Positions 15,862 through 24,788 of a stretch of 48,464 nucleotides of DNA are shown in pieces. This DNA is from Ideonella sp. GTDB taxonomy: Bacteria > Pseudomonadota > Gammaproteobacteria > Burkholderiales > Burkholderiaceae_C. The stretch spans positions 1 to 48,464 of the forward strand of contig NZ_JADJDO010000026.1 of assembly GCF_016702655.1 (NCBI RefSeq), given 5' to 3'. The notes under the pieces were generated by a model. That model saw only the letters and a list, made by a program, of their open reading frames with translations. It had not been told where the DNA came from and searched no databases. How positions within the stretch are numbered: the first letter of the stretch is position 1; each line of letters begins with the position of its first letter. A program made the translations under genes and the position numbers.

Positions 15862-18006
15862 ATGAGCGGTCCGCCCTGGACCGGCTGGGCGCTGCGCCCC
15901 GACCTGCTGGCAGGAGCTGCTGCGCTGGCCGTGTTGGCGGCCTACACCGCGCTCGGCCTGATCCACGAACTGGCAAGCGCCGATCGCGGCGCGCGCTGGC
16001 GTCGCCTGGCCAGCGCAGGCGTCGCGATCGCCATCGGTGCCGTATCGGCACAGCTCATCGTCCTGTCGGGCGAGGTCTTGCCCGCCGCGGCCAGCCTCGA
16101 CCGCGGCCAGTTGCTGGCGGCCTGCATCCTGCTGGTGGCCTGCGCGCTGATGGCCAAGGCGCTCGTCGCCAAGCCGGCACGATCGGCAGCCCGGCTCGTT
16201 GCCGCGGCGCTGCTGTTCGGCGCCGGGCTGTGCGCGGCCGGCGTGCTCGGCCTGCACGCCTTCATGGCCGATGCCGGCCTGGGCTGGAGCCTGGCCGGGC
16301 TCGCCGGGGCCTGGCTGCTGGCCAGCCTGGGGGCCAGCGGCGCATTCGTCATCGGCGCCGCACGCCTCGCGCCGGCCGAGCCCGCCCAGCGGCAACCACG
16401 CCCGGACCGTCGCTTGCCCTATCGAACCCTTGCCGCTGCAGTGGCGATGGGCGCGACGCTGATCGCGACCGACGTGGCCGTGCTCCTGTGTGCGCGCCTG
16501 CCGGGCGGGCCGGAAGGCCTGGCCGGCGCGCACCCCGGGAACGAAGGCCTGACGCTGCTGGCCATGCTCGGCGCCCCGGCGGTGCTGCTGCTGCTGCTGT
16601 TCTCGACCTTCATGGAAAATCGCTTTCGCGACCTCCTGGCGCGCGCGCGCGACGAGTTGCGGCGCGCCAGCTTCACCGATGCGCTGACCCAGCTGCCCAA
16701 CCGGCTGCTGTTCGAGGAGCGATTGCAGCGCGCCGCGCACCGCGCCGACCGCGGCGGACTGCGGATGGCGCTGCTGTTCGTCAACCTCGACGGCCTGAAG
16801 GGCGTGAACGAAGCCTTCGGCCAGGGCACGGGCGACGCCGTGCTGCGCATCGTCGGCCAGCGCCTGCGCGATTTCTGCGGCAGCGCGTTGATGGCACGTG
16901 CCGGGGGCGACGAGTTCCTGCTCCTGTTCGACGACGACCCCGACCCGACGGCCGTGTCGCGCCGTGCTGCCGCGCTGCTCGACGAGATCGCGCGACCCTG
17001 CGCGCTCGATGCACAGCGGGTGCAGGTCACGGCCTCGATCGGCATCGCGCTCTATCCCGAGCACGGTGCACAGTCGCGCCTGATCCCGCATGCGTCGGCG
17101 GCGCTGCAGGCCGCCAAGCGCATGGGCGGCGCGACCTACAGCTTCTTCGAGGCCCACATGGTGGCCGGCCGGCGCGACGAGGCCGAGCTGCTGCGCGACC
17201 TGCGCGGCGCGATCGAGCAGCAGTCGCTCGAGCTCGTCTACCAGCCCAAGGTCCACGCCCCGAGCGGGCAGATCACCGGCGCCGAGGCGCTGATGCGCTG
17301 GCACCATCCGCAGCGCGGCATCGTGAGCCCGCTCGTCTTCATTCCGCTCGCCGAGCACTACGGGCTCATCAACACGCTCGGCAACTGGGCCATCGACGAG
17401 GCCTGCCGCCAGATCCGCGTCTGGCGCAACGAGGGCCTGCGCATGCGCCTGGCGATCAACCTGTCGGTGCACCAGTTGCGCCAGCCTGACCTGGCGGCGC
17501 GTATCGCGGCGGCGCTCAAGCGCCACCGGCTCGAGCCGCGCCTGCTGACCTGCGAGATCACCGAGTCGATCGCGATGGACGACAGCCCGGCCACGCTCGA
17601 GGTCATCGAGCAGCTCGCCGAAATCGGCGTGCACCTGTCGATCGACGACTTCGGTACCGGCTACTCCAACCTGAGCTGCCTGCGCAAGCTCCCGGCCGAG
17701 GAGCTCAAGATCGATCGCAGCTTCGTGCTCGACCTCGAGACCAGCGGCGACGCGCGCGCGATCGTCGACGCCGTCGTCAAGCTCGCGCAGGCGATCGGCC
17801 TGAAAGTCGTTGCCGAGGGCGTCGAGAACGAGCAGCAGCAGGCGATCCTGCGCCAGCTCGGCTGCGACGAGCTACAGGGCTTCCTGTTCGCCAAGCCGAT
17901 GTCGGCGCGCGCCCTCGCCCACTGGGCGATGACGCGCGAAGGGCCGCGAGCGCTCGAATTCCGGGCCTCGCTGTTCGGCGAGACGAGGGCCGTGGAGCTG
18001 GCCTGA
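15862..18006 (+). CDS. Membrane GGDEF-EAL protein (c-di-GMP turnover)
   Basis: 714 residues. The first ~245 residues hold about seven membrane helices in an MHYT-like arrangement, but I do not see the MHYT metal motif clearly. A GGDEF domain spans ~268-425 with the active-site loop AGGDEF (about 347-352). An EAL domain spans ~445-690 with GAEALMRW (about 473), NLSVHQLRQPDL, EITES, IDDFGTGYSNL, KIDRSFV and AEGVEN, so all usual phosphodiesterase residues are present. Both halves look intact. Whether it makes or breaks c-di-GMP, or uses the GGDEF domain as a GTP sensor, cannot be read from sequence. Confidence 0.93.
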   Translation: MSGPPWTGWALRPDLLAGAAALAVLAAYTALGLIHELASADRGARWRRLASAGVAIAIGAVSAQLIVLSGEVLPAAASLDRGQLLAACILLVACALMAKALVAKPARSAARLVAAALLFGAGLCAAGVLGLHAFMADAGLGWSLAGLAGAWLLASLGASGAFVIGAARLAPAEPAQRQPRPDRRLPYRTLAAAVAMGATLIATDVAVLLCARLPGGPEGLAGAHPGNEGLTLLAMLGAPAVLLLLLFSTFMENRFRDLLARARDELRRASFTDALTQLPNRLLFEERLQRAAHRADRGGLRMALLFVNLDGLKGVNEAFGQGTGDAVLRIVGQRLRDFCGSALMARAGGDEFLLLFDDDPDPTAVSRRAAALLDEIARPCALDAQRVQVTASIGIALYPEHGAQSRLIPHASAALQAAKRMGGATYSFFEAHMVAGRRDEAELLRDLRGAIEQQSLELVYQPKVHAPSGQITGAEALMRWHHPQRGIVSPLVFIPLAEHYGLINTLGNWAIDEACRQIRVWRNEGLRMRLAINLSVHQLRQPDLAARIAAALKRHRLEPRLLTCEITESIAMDDSPATLEVIEQLAEIGVHLSIDDFGTGYSNLSCLRKLPAEELKIDRSFVLDLETSGDARAIVDAVVKLAQAIGLKVVAEGVENEQQQAILRQLGCDELQGFLFAKPMSARALAHWAMTREGPRALEFRASLFGETRAVELA

Positions 18007-18039
18007 CACCTGGCGCGGCCCATCCATAGAATGGGGGCA

Positions 18040-19098
18040 ATGACCAAGCCGCCACTGCCCTACACGCGTGCCGCCGCGCTGCCCGCGCTGCTTGCACAGC
18101 GCATCGTCGTGCTCGACGGCGCGATGGGCACCATGATCCAGCGCCGCCGCCTCGGCGAGGAAGACTTCCGCGGCGCGCGCTTTGCCGCCCACCCGCGGGA
18201 CCTCAAGGGCAACAACGAGCTGCTGCAGCTCACGCGGCCGGACGTGATCCTCGAAATCCACCGCGCCTACCTGCACGCGGGTGCCGACATCGTCGAGACC
18301 AACACCTTCGGCGCGACCTCGATCGCGCAGCAGGACTATGGCCTCGCGCACCTCGCGCGCGAACTCAACGTCGCCGCGGCGCGCCTCGCGCGCCAGGCCT
18401 GCGACGAAGTCGCGACGCCGGAGAAGCCGCGCTTCGTCGCCGGCGCGCTCGGCCCCACGCCGCGCACCGCGAGCATCAGCCCCGACGTCAACGATCCGGC
18501 CGCGCGCAACGTGAGCTTCGACGAGTTGCGCGACGCCTACCGCGAGCAGGCCGAAGGGCTGCTCGAAGGCGGCTGCGACCTCTTTCTCGTCGAGACCATC
18601 TTCGACACGCTCAACGCCAAGGCGGCGATCTTCGCCCTCGACGAACTGATGGAAGCCACCGGCGAGCGCCTGCCGGTGATCGTCTCGGGCACCGTGACCG
18701 ACGCCTCGGGGCGCATCCTCTCGGGCCAGACGGTGGGCGCGTTCTGGCACTCGGTGCGCCACGCGCGGCCGCTCGCGGTGGGCCTCAATTGCGCGCTCGG
18801 CGCGGCGCTGATGCGGCCCTACCTCGAAGAGCTCGCCCACGTCGCCGACGACACCTTCGTCAGCTGCTACCCCAACGCCGGCCTGCCCAACCCGATGAGC
18901 GAGACCGGCTTCGACGAGACGCCCGAGGTCACCGGCGCGCTGATGGAAGAGTTCGCGCGCGCCGGCTTCTTGAACATCGCCGGCGGCTGCTGCGGCACGA
19001 CGCCCGAGCACATCGCCGAGATCGCGCAGCGCGTCGCGCGCTACGCGCCGCGCTGCCGCCACGCGCAGGGGCTGTTCACGGCGCTCGAGGCGGCGTAG
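18040..19098 (+). CDS. metH: Methionine synthase, homocysteine-binding half (split MetH)
   Basis: 352 residues from ATG 18040 (an in-frame ATG at 18031 adds three). It corresponds only to the N-terminal homocysteine S-methyltransferase module of B12-dependent MetH: VVLDGAMGTMIQRRRL, GADIVETNTFGATSIAQ, GALGPTPRTASISPD, and the zinc ligands in GLNCALG and GGCCGTTPEHI. Folate, cobalamin and activation modules (~900 residues) are absent and no partner follows. Split MetH is known in Burkholderiales; the second half must be encoded elsewhere. It ends naturally after the barrel (LFTALEAA), so this is not a truncation. Confidence 0.9.
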   Translation: MTKPPLPYTRAAALPALLAQRIVVLDGAMGTMIQRRRLGEEDFRGARFAAHPRDLKGNNELLQLTRPDVILEIHRAYLHAGADIVETNTFGATSIAQQDYGLAHLARELNVAAARLARQACDEVATPEKPRFVAGALGPTPRTASISPDVNDPAARNVSFDELRDAYREQAEGLLEGGCDLFLVETIFDTLNAKAAIFALDELMEATGERLPVIVSGTVTDASGRILSGQTVGAFWHSVRHARPLAVGLNCALGAALMRPYLEELAHVADDTFVSCYPNAGLPNPMSETGFDETPEVTGALMEEFARAGFLNIAGGCCGTTPEHIAEIAQRVARYAPRCRHAQGLFTALEAA

Positions 19099-19179
19099 GC
19101 GGGCCGCGCCGCGCGCGCGGCACGTGCGACGGGCCGAGTTGTCTACACTCCGGCCTCATCCTGCACGGAGGAACACCCC

Positions 19180-19896
19180 ATGGCCGCAGGCAAGCAGCAA
19201 CCCCGGCTCCACGATGAGCCCGCCTACCGCGCCGTGCAGGCCGCGCACATCCTGGGCTTGCCCGCGGGTACGGTCAACGCGTGGTGCTTCGGACAGGACT
19301 ACGTGCACGCGCACGACGGAAGCCGCAAGCGCTTCCAGCGCGTGATCGCGCCCGCGGACGCCGGCCTTCGACTGCTCTCGTTCGTCAACCTCTGCGAACT
19401 GCATCTGCTCGCCGTGATCCGGCGCCATCACCGCGTCCGGCTGCAGCAGGTGCGTGTCGTTGTTGAGTATATGTGCGGGCAACTCGGCGAAGACCGGCCG
19501 CTCGCGTCGGCGAAGTTCCGCACCAAAGACGTCGACCTTTTCGTCGAGCATGCGGGCGACCTGCTCAACGTGTCCAAGCAAGGGCAGCGCGCGCTGCGCG
19601 AGGACTTCGAGCGCACTCTCGATCGGGTGGACTTCTCCAACGACAGCAGCCGTCCGATCCGCCTCTTCCCGTTCACGCGCCCGCCGTCGGCCGCGGAGGT
19701 GCAGCCCAAGACGGTCGTCGTCGATCCCGAGCTGTCGTTCGGCAGGCCGGTGCTGGCCGGTGCCTCGGTTCGCACCGAGGTGATCGAGAGCCGCTTCCGT
19801 GCCGGCGACTCGATCGCCGAGATGGCGCTCGACTACGCGGTGCCGCCCGAGCAGATCGAGGAAGCCTTGCGCTTCGAGCAGCGGCGCGCGGCCTGA
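19180..19896 (+). CDS. DUF433 antitoxin-like protein with N-terminal HTH, no toxin partner
   Basis: 238 residues, preceded by GGAGG. The N-terminus (YRAVQAAHILGLPAGTVNAW) is a MerR/HTH-like DNA-binding part. A helical middle includes FVNLCELHLLAVIRRHHRVR. The C-terminal ~60 residues, FGRPVLAGASVRTEVIESRF followed by AGDSIAEMALDYAVPPEQIE, are a DUF433 domain. DUF433 proteins are usually the antitoxin half of a pair with a PIN-like DUF5615 toxin immediately downstream. Here no such ORF follows: 19897-20071 is hairpin-rich non-coding DNA. It may be an orphan antitoxin or a regulator. Confidence 0.8.
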   Translation: MAAGKQQPRLHDEPAYRAVQAAHILGLPAGTVNAWCFGQDYVHAHDGSRKRFQRVIAPADAGLRLLSFVNLCELHLLAVIRRHHRVRLQQVRVVVEYMCGQLGEDRPLASAKFRTKDVDLFVEHAGDLLNVSKQGQRALREDFERTLDRVDFSNDSSRPIRLFPFTRPPSAAEVQPKTVVVDPELSFGRPVLAGASVRTEVIESRFRAGDSIAEMALDYAVPPEQIEEALRFEQRRAA

Positions 19897-19918
19897 TCGT
19901 CACCGGGCGGGCCGCGCG

Positions 19919-20045
19919 AGCCAAGGCCGACGGGCGGCCGGCTCCGCTCATGTCCCCCGCCGCCGGCCTGCGGCCGGCGGCTCCTCCTTTACTTCGCTCC
20001 GCCGGCCACCCGCCGTCCTTGGCGGGAGGCGCCTTGGCCCGCGCG
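19919..20045. repeat. Nested GC-rich palindromes between convergent genes
   Basis: A perfect hairpin, CCGCCGGCC-TGC-GGCCGGCGG, lies at 19960-19980. A looser outer stem pairs GCCAAGGC near 19919 with GCCTTGGC near 20030. The region separates the DUF433 gene from the oppositely read restriction gene. It could act as a two-way terminator, or be another copy of the GC-rich dispersed repeats seen elsewhere in this window. Confidence 0.45.
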
Positions 20046-20071
20046 CTTGCCGCGACCGCCTGAGCCGTGGG

Positions 20072-22712
20072 TCAATGGGCCGGCTTGCGGCGTCTCGGCT
20101 TGGCAGGCTCAGTCGGCAGCAGCGACGTGTAGCGCTGGTACAGCTCGAAGAGGAAGGCAACGCGCTCGGCGTCGGTCTTGAAGCCCTTGCGGCCGTAGGC
20201 GGCATCGACCGCGGCGTCGAGCTTCTGATGCGCCTTCAGCAGCGCGGGCGGCATGGTCAGCGGGTCGTAGAGGTCGGCGAGGGTGGAGCCGGGGAACTGC
20301 GCCCGGGTGTCGAGCACGGCCTGAGCGGCGGTTTCGATCGCAGCTTGATGCGCGTCGGTCGGGGACTCCGGGCCACGGGAAATTGTTGTAGACGATCTGG
20401 TTGGAGTAGCGGTAGTCGCTCTCGAGTCGGCCGCACACATGCGCGACCCAGGCCATGTGAATCACCGAAGTCATCACGCCGAAGTGGTAGTCTGCGCGGC
20501 TGATCGCGGCGCAGGAGTTGTGCAAGATGTCTGTTGCCTCGCAGAAGACCAGCGGGATGTAGCGTCGCGTTTCGGAACTGTGAAGCGGCACCACCACGTA
20601 GCGCTCGCTCGGCTGGCGAATCTCGGCGAAGAGCGTCGGTGTCTGGGCGAGCTCTCGTGTCTGCGCTTTCGTGCTCTGCTGGCGGAAAGCCCTCACCGCC
20701 TGCACGCGTGCCATCAGCTCCGGGAGCCCGCGCAATGTCGCTGGTGAAATCCCTGGCAACCAGAGGCACCAGCGAGGCGTGCCGTGCAAAAACTCTTTCG
20801 CACTGATGAGCGGCCTCACATAAGGGCCGGCGCCAGGGTCTTGCTGTAGAAGTGCGTCGCGCTCTTGCTCGGTCAATAGTAGATGTCCACCATCCGCGGG
20901 CTTGCTGCCATACATCGGCGACGGCACTTCGCAAATCGGACCGTTGCGGCTGGGCAGCAATATGTCCGGCGCGTCAACCAGATACGGATTGATGTTGCGC
21001 ACCGACAGAGCATGTGGCTCGCTGCCAATGCCTTCGTACTCGAACAGTGTCTTGGCGTCCCGGTCGTGCAGGGCCCAGCCGATGATGACGCAATGGACCG
21101 CGGCGACGCCACTTGCTTCGTTGTCCCAGCGAAAGGTACGGTGCGCAAAATGAATCTTCGCCCCCAGGGGCAGCAACCCGCCCAGAGCGCCAGGACCTGC
21201 TCGCCTGGGCAAGATGCTATTTGTGGAGACCAAGGCGGCGGACTGAAGGTGCTTGCCAATGAATGGCGGATTCCCCAGCACATAGCTGCACCGTCTCGCC
21301 GGCAACACCTCCTCCCAGTCCAGCCGCAAGGCATTGCCATGCACGATGTGCGGCGCCGCCTTCAGCGGAATGCGCGCGAAGTACAGGCCGAACTCCTCGC
21401 CCGCCATCACGTTCATCTGGTGGTCCATCAGCCACAGCGCCACCTGCGCGATCTGGGCCGGGAACTCCTCGATCTCGATGCCGTGGAACTGGTCCACGTC
21501 CACCGCGAGGCGCTGATGGATGTCGATCAGCTGCTGGCCGTCCTGGTAGGCCGCGCGCAGCACGTCGAGTTCGAGCAGGCGCAGTTCGCGGTAGGTGATG
21601 ACGAGAAAGTTGCCGCAGCCGCAGGCCGGGTCCAGGAAGTTGAGCGTGCGCAGCTTCTTGTGGAACTCGAAGAGCTTGTTGCGGTTGCCCTTGATGCGGT
21701 GGAACTCGGCCCACAGCTCGTCCAGGAACAAGGGCTTGATGACCTTGAGGATGTTGTCTTCGCCGGTGTAGTGCGCGCCCAGGTTGCGCCGCGCCTTGGC
21801 ATCCATGATGCTCTGGAACAGGGCGCCGAAGATCGCCGGGCTGATGGCGCTCCAGTCGATCGCGCAGGCGTCGAGCAGGCTTTCGCGCATCGCGCGCGTG
21901 AAGGCTGCCAGCGGCAGCGCCTCGGCGAACAACTGGCCGTTGACGTACGGGAAGGCGCGTGCCTGTTCGTCGAGCGCCGTGCTGCGCTTGTCTTCCGGCG
22001 TGTTGAGCACCTGGAAGAGTTGCGCCAGTTGCGGGCCGAGGTCGCTGCCGTCCTCGGCGGTGCGTTCCTCGACCCAGGCGCGGAAGGCCTGTGCCGGCTG
22101 GAAGATGCCGGTGTCGTCGGCGAACAGGCAGAACAGCAGCCGCACGAGCAGCACTTCGAGCGGGTGCCCTTCGTAGCCGCTCGCCTTGAGCGCGTCGTGC
22201 AACTTGCCCATGCGCTCGGCGGCGCGGATGTTCACCGGGTCCTGCGGCTTGATCACCTGCGCCTGGTAGCCGGCGATGAAGCCGAAGCGGCGGATGTGCT
22301 TGTGCAGGTCCTTGAGCGCGAACTCCGTTTCGGTGCCGGTCTCGAAGTCATGCAAGCGCAGGCGCGTGAAGTCGCTCACCAGCACGTAGCGCGGCAGGTC
22401 GCGCTCGGGCAGGCCGTCGAAGTAGTCCACCGCCTGCGCAAATGCGCGATCGAGGCTCTGGCCGGCGCTCTTGTGCTCGATCAGCAGCGTGCCCTTCCAG
22501 AAGCCGTCGATGCGTCCTTGCTTGAGCTTGTGGCCGGCGCGGGCGATGGCGACCTGCTGCTCGAACGAGGCCACGCGCCGGCGTTCGATACCGAAGACCT
22601 GGAAGAATGCGTTCCAGAAGCTCTGCGCCTCGGCGCGCTCGGAGGTTTCGTCGGACCACGCCTTGCTGAACGCGATGGCACGCGACTTGATCTCGTTCCA
22701 GCTCAGCGGCAT
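20072..22712 (-). pseudogene. MmeI-like type IIG restriction-methylation enzyme, broken
   Basis: The N-terminal PD-ExK nuclease is visible (GRIDGFWKGTLLIEHKSAGQ, with D, then E-x-K, at about residues 68-81). A helical spacer follows, then gamma-type N6-adenine methyltransferase motifs DPACGCGNFLVITYRELRLL (about 357) and NPPFIGK (about 480), and a target-recognition region. There are three kinds of damage. About 40-45 residues are missing right after NPPFIGK. A short stretch (LPRRAGPGALGG) between NSI and LLPLGAKIHF is in the wrong frame, while its neighbour frame reads PGEQVLALW, so two compensating indels have occurred. An extra base near 20370 shifts the last ~100 residues out of frame (true end KPRRRKPAH, stop at 20072). 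Confidence 0.82.
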
Positions 22713-22756
22713 CAGGCTCCCCCGGGGTCGGGGGATTCTAGGTTGGCCCGCCCCCG

Positions 22757-23563
22757 CTACTGCTCCGAAATCGCCGTTGCGAGCGCGAGCAGTTGCTCGC
22801 GCGGCAGGTCGCCGACGAGCGCGTAGCCGGTCGCGGCGGCGCCGTGGCCCTCGATCCAGTAGAACAGCCCGAGCTCGCCCTGGCGTTCGTAGCGGAAGGC
22901 GGCCAGCGCCGGGTCGTCGGCGGGGCCGGTGTCGGGCTTGCGCAGGTAGACCGTGACGCGCCGGCCGGCGGCGTTCTCGTACATCAGCTGCGCGCTCGGC
23001 CCGCGCGTGTCGGGCAGCAGGCGCCCGCCGACGAGCTCAAAGCCCTGCGCCTGCAGGTCGAAGAGCTTGACCGGAACGTCCAGGCGCTTGGTCAGCCAGC
23101 GCGCCAGGTGGCCGTCCTGGTTCTGCGCGACGCTGACCTCCACCGGATGGCGTTTCTCGGGCACGTAGATCGCGTGCGCGACCGCCGCGCGCTGCAGCCA
23201 TTCGCCGGTGGCGGCCTGCCGCTGCTGCGCGTCGTGGGTTGCGCTGCTGCCCGCGCCCACCGCGGCGAGCCAGCCCGCGCCGCCGCCGAGAGCAAAGATC
23301 GAGGCGATGCCTGCCGCCCACATCCCGGCGCGCCAGCGTGACGGGTGCGCCTGCGAAACGGTCTGCAGCAGCCGCTGCGGCACCGGCTCGTGCAGCGCCG
23401 CGTCGAACTGCGCGCGCAGCGCGTCGCGGTCGGCCTGCCACAGGCGCAGCTGCGCCTTGCGTTGCGGGTCGGCGCGCAGCAGGGCCTCGACTTCGGCCGC
23501 CTGCTCGGGCGGCAATTCGCCGTCGAACCAGGCGTGCAGGGTGGATTCGGTGACTTCGCTCAT
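22757..23563 (-). CDS. Anti-sigma factor with one membrane helix
   Basis: 268 residues from ATG 23563. The N-terminal ~80 residues (STLHAWFDGELPPEQAAEVE, LLRADPQRKAQLRLWQADRD) are an anti-sigma domain lacking the zinc HxxxCxxC motif. One membrane helix lies at about 92-112 (GMWAAGIASIFALGGGAGWL). The periplasmic part contains VEVSVAQNQDGHLARWLTKR and GGRLLPDT, typical of the RsiW-like transmembrane anti-sigma factors of Burkholderiales. It starts 8 bases after the sigma gene stop, so the two are co-transcribed. It should hold the sigma factor inactive until an envelope signal arrives. Confidence 0.85.
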   Translation of the reverse strand: MSEVTESTLHAWFDGELPPEQAAEVEALLRADPQRKAQLRLWQADRDALRAQFDAALHEPVPQRLLQTVSQAHPSRWRAGMWAAGIASIFALGGGAGWLAAVGAGSSATHDAQQRQAATGEWLQRAAVAHAIYVPEKRHPVEVSVAQNQDGHLARWLTKRLDVPVKLFDLQAQGFELVGGRLLPDTRGPSAQLMYENAAGRRVTVYLRKPDTGPADDPALAAFRYERQGELGLFYWIEGHGAAATGYALVGDLPREQLLALATAISEQ

Positions 23564-23571
23564 CGCAGTTC

Positions 23572-24180
23572 TCAGACGACGCGCCGCAGCGCGGGTGCGC
23601 CGGGGGTGGAAGCAAGCGGCGGACCGCTGCCGCCGTCGAGCAGCGCGCGCAGCGCGCTGCGCCCGCGCGACACGCGCGACATCACGGTACCGATCGGGAT
23701 CGCGAGCGCCTCGGCGCATTCGGCATAGCTGAACTGCTCGACGCAGACGAGCAGCAGCGCCTCGCGCTGCTCGACCGGCAGGCGCTCGAGCGCGCCGACG
23801 AGGTCGATGCGCAGCCCGACATCGGCGCCCGGGTCGCTCGCCCAGCGGTCGAGATGTGCGTTCGCCGGCGCGTCGGTATCGGCGCCGTCGGGTTCGACGA
23901 GCGCCAGGCGCGCGTGGCGGCGGCGCTCGTCGATGAAGGCGTTGTGCGCGATCGAGATCGTCCAGACCAGGATGTCGCGCCGCTGGTCGAACTGGTGCCA
24001 GTGCGTGAGTGCGCGCTCGAGCGCCGTCTGCACCAGGTCGTCGGCCGCTCCGGCGTCGAGGACGAGCGAGCGCGCGTAGCGGCGCAGGCGCGGAATCGCG
24101 CCGAGCAACTGCTGGCGGAAGGCGGCGGGGGCGGGCAAGGCGTGCGGTCGGTGTCGGGGGCGGGTGCGCGTACAGCGCAA
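23572..24180 (-). CDS. ECF RNA polymerase sigma factor
   Basis: Up to 202 residues. The only starts are TTG codons at 24180 and near 24139, so the N-terminus is uncertain. Region 2 is RRYARSLVLDAGAADDLVQT followed by ALTHWHQFDQRRDILVWTIS, and region 4 is LERLPVEQREALLLVCVEQF followed by SYAECAEALAIPIGTVMSRV. This is the standard two-domain ECF layout. It is paired with the anti-sigma gene. An autoregulated promoter would lie in the ~75 bases shared with the divergent flavin reductase gene. Confidence 0.92.
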   Translation of the reverse strand: MRCTRTRPRHRPHALPAPAAFRQQLLGAIPRLRRYARSLVLDAGAADDLVQTALERALTHWHQFDQRRDILVWTISIAHNAFIDERRRHARLALVEPDGADTDAPANAHLDRWASDPGADVGLRIDLVGALERLPVEQREALLLVCVEQFSYAECAEALAIPIGTVMSRVSRGRSALRALLDGGSGPPLASTPGAPALRRVV

Positions 24181-24257
24181 TGGAGTACGCGGCCGGGGGC
24201 GAGCTTATTCCCTGGCCGGGTGCCGCGCTGCGCGCGATCCCGCACAATCGCTGCACG

Positions 24258-24788
24258 ATGACGACCCGGAACAGGCCGCAGGCCCCGTCGCAGCGCGCCC
24301 GCGTGCCCGACTTCACGTCCACCGACTTCCGCCAGGCGCTGGGCATGTTCGCGACCGGCGTCACGATCGTCACCGCGCATCCGGCCGGCGGCGCGCGCGT
24401 CGGCCTGACCGCGAACTCGTTCAATTCGGTCTCGCTGGCGCCGCCGCTGGTGCTGTGGAGCCTGTCGCGCCACGCCGGGGCGATGGCGGCGTTCAGCAGC
24501 GGCTCGCACTACGCGATCAACATCCTCGCCGCCGGGCAGCGCGCGCTCGCCGAGCGCTTTGCCGGGCCCGCGGCGGATCGCTTCGAAGGCGTCGCGCTGC
24601 GCACCGGCGCGAGCGGCGCGCCCATCATCGAGGGCGCGGCGGCGGTGTTCGAATGCTTCAACCGCAGCCGCTACGAGGAGGGCGACCACACCATCTTCGT
24701 CGGCGAGGTCGAGCGCTGCGAGTGGCGCGCCGGCGCGTCGCCGCTGATCTTCCACGGCGGGCGCTATTACACGGAGCTGCCGCTGTGA
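24258..24788 (+). CDS. Flavin reductase family protein
   Basis: 176 residues. FRQALGMFATGVTIVTAHPA, GLTANSFNSVSLAPPLVLWS, HYAINILAAGQRALAERFAG and DHTIFVGEVERCE form the FMN-binding split-barrel of the HpaC/DIM6-NTAB family. These reduce FMN or FAD with NAD(P)H for a partner monooxygenase, or act alone. No monooxygenase is nearby. The stop overlaps the GTG of the MBL-fold gene by 4 bases, so the two are translationally coupled. Confidence 0.9.
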   Translation: MTTRNRPQAPSQRARVPDFTSTDFRQALGMFATGVTIVTAHPAGGARVGLTANSFNSVSLAPPLVLWSLSRHAGAMAAFSSGSHYAINILAAGQRALAERFAGPAADRFEGVALRTGASGAPIIEGAAAVFECFNRSRYEEGDHTIFVGEVERCEWRAGASPLIFHGGRYYTELPL

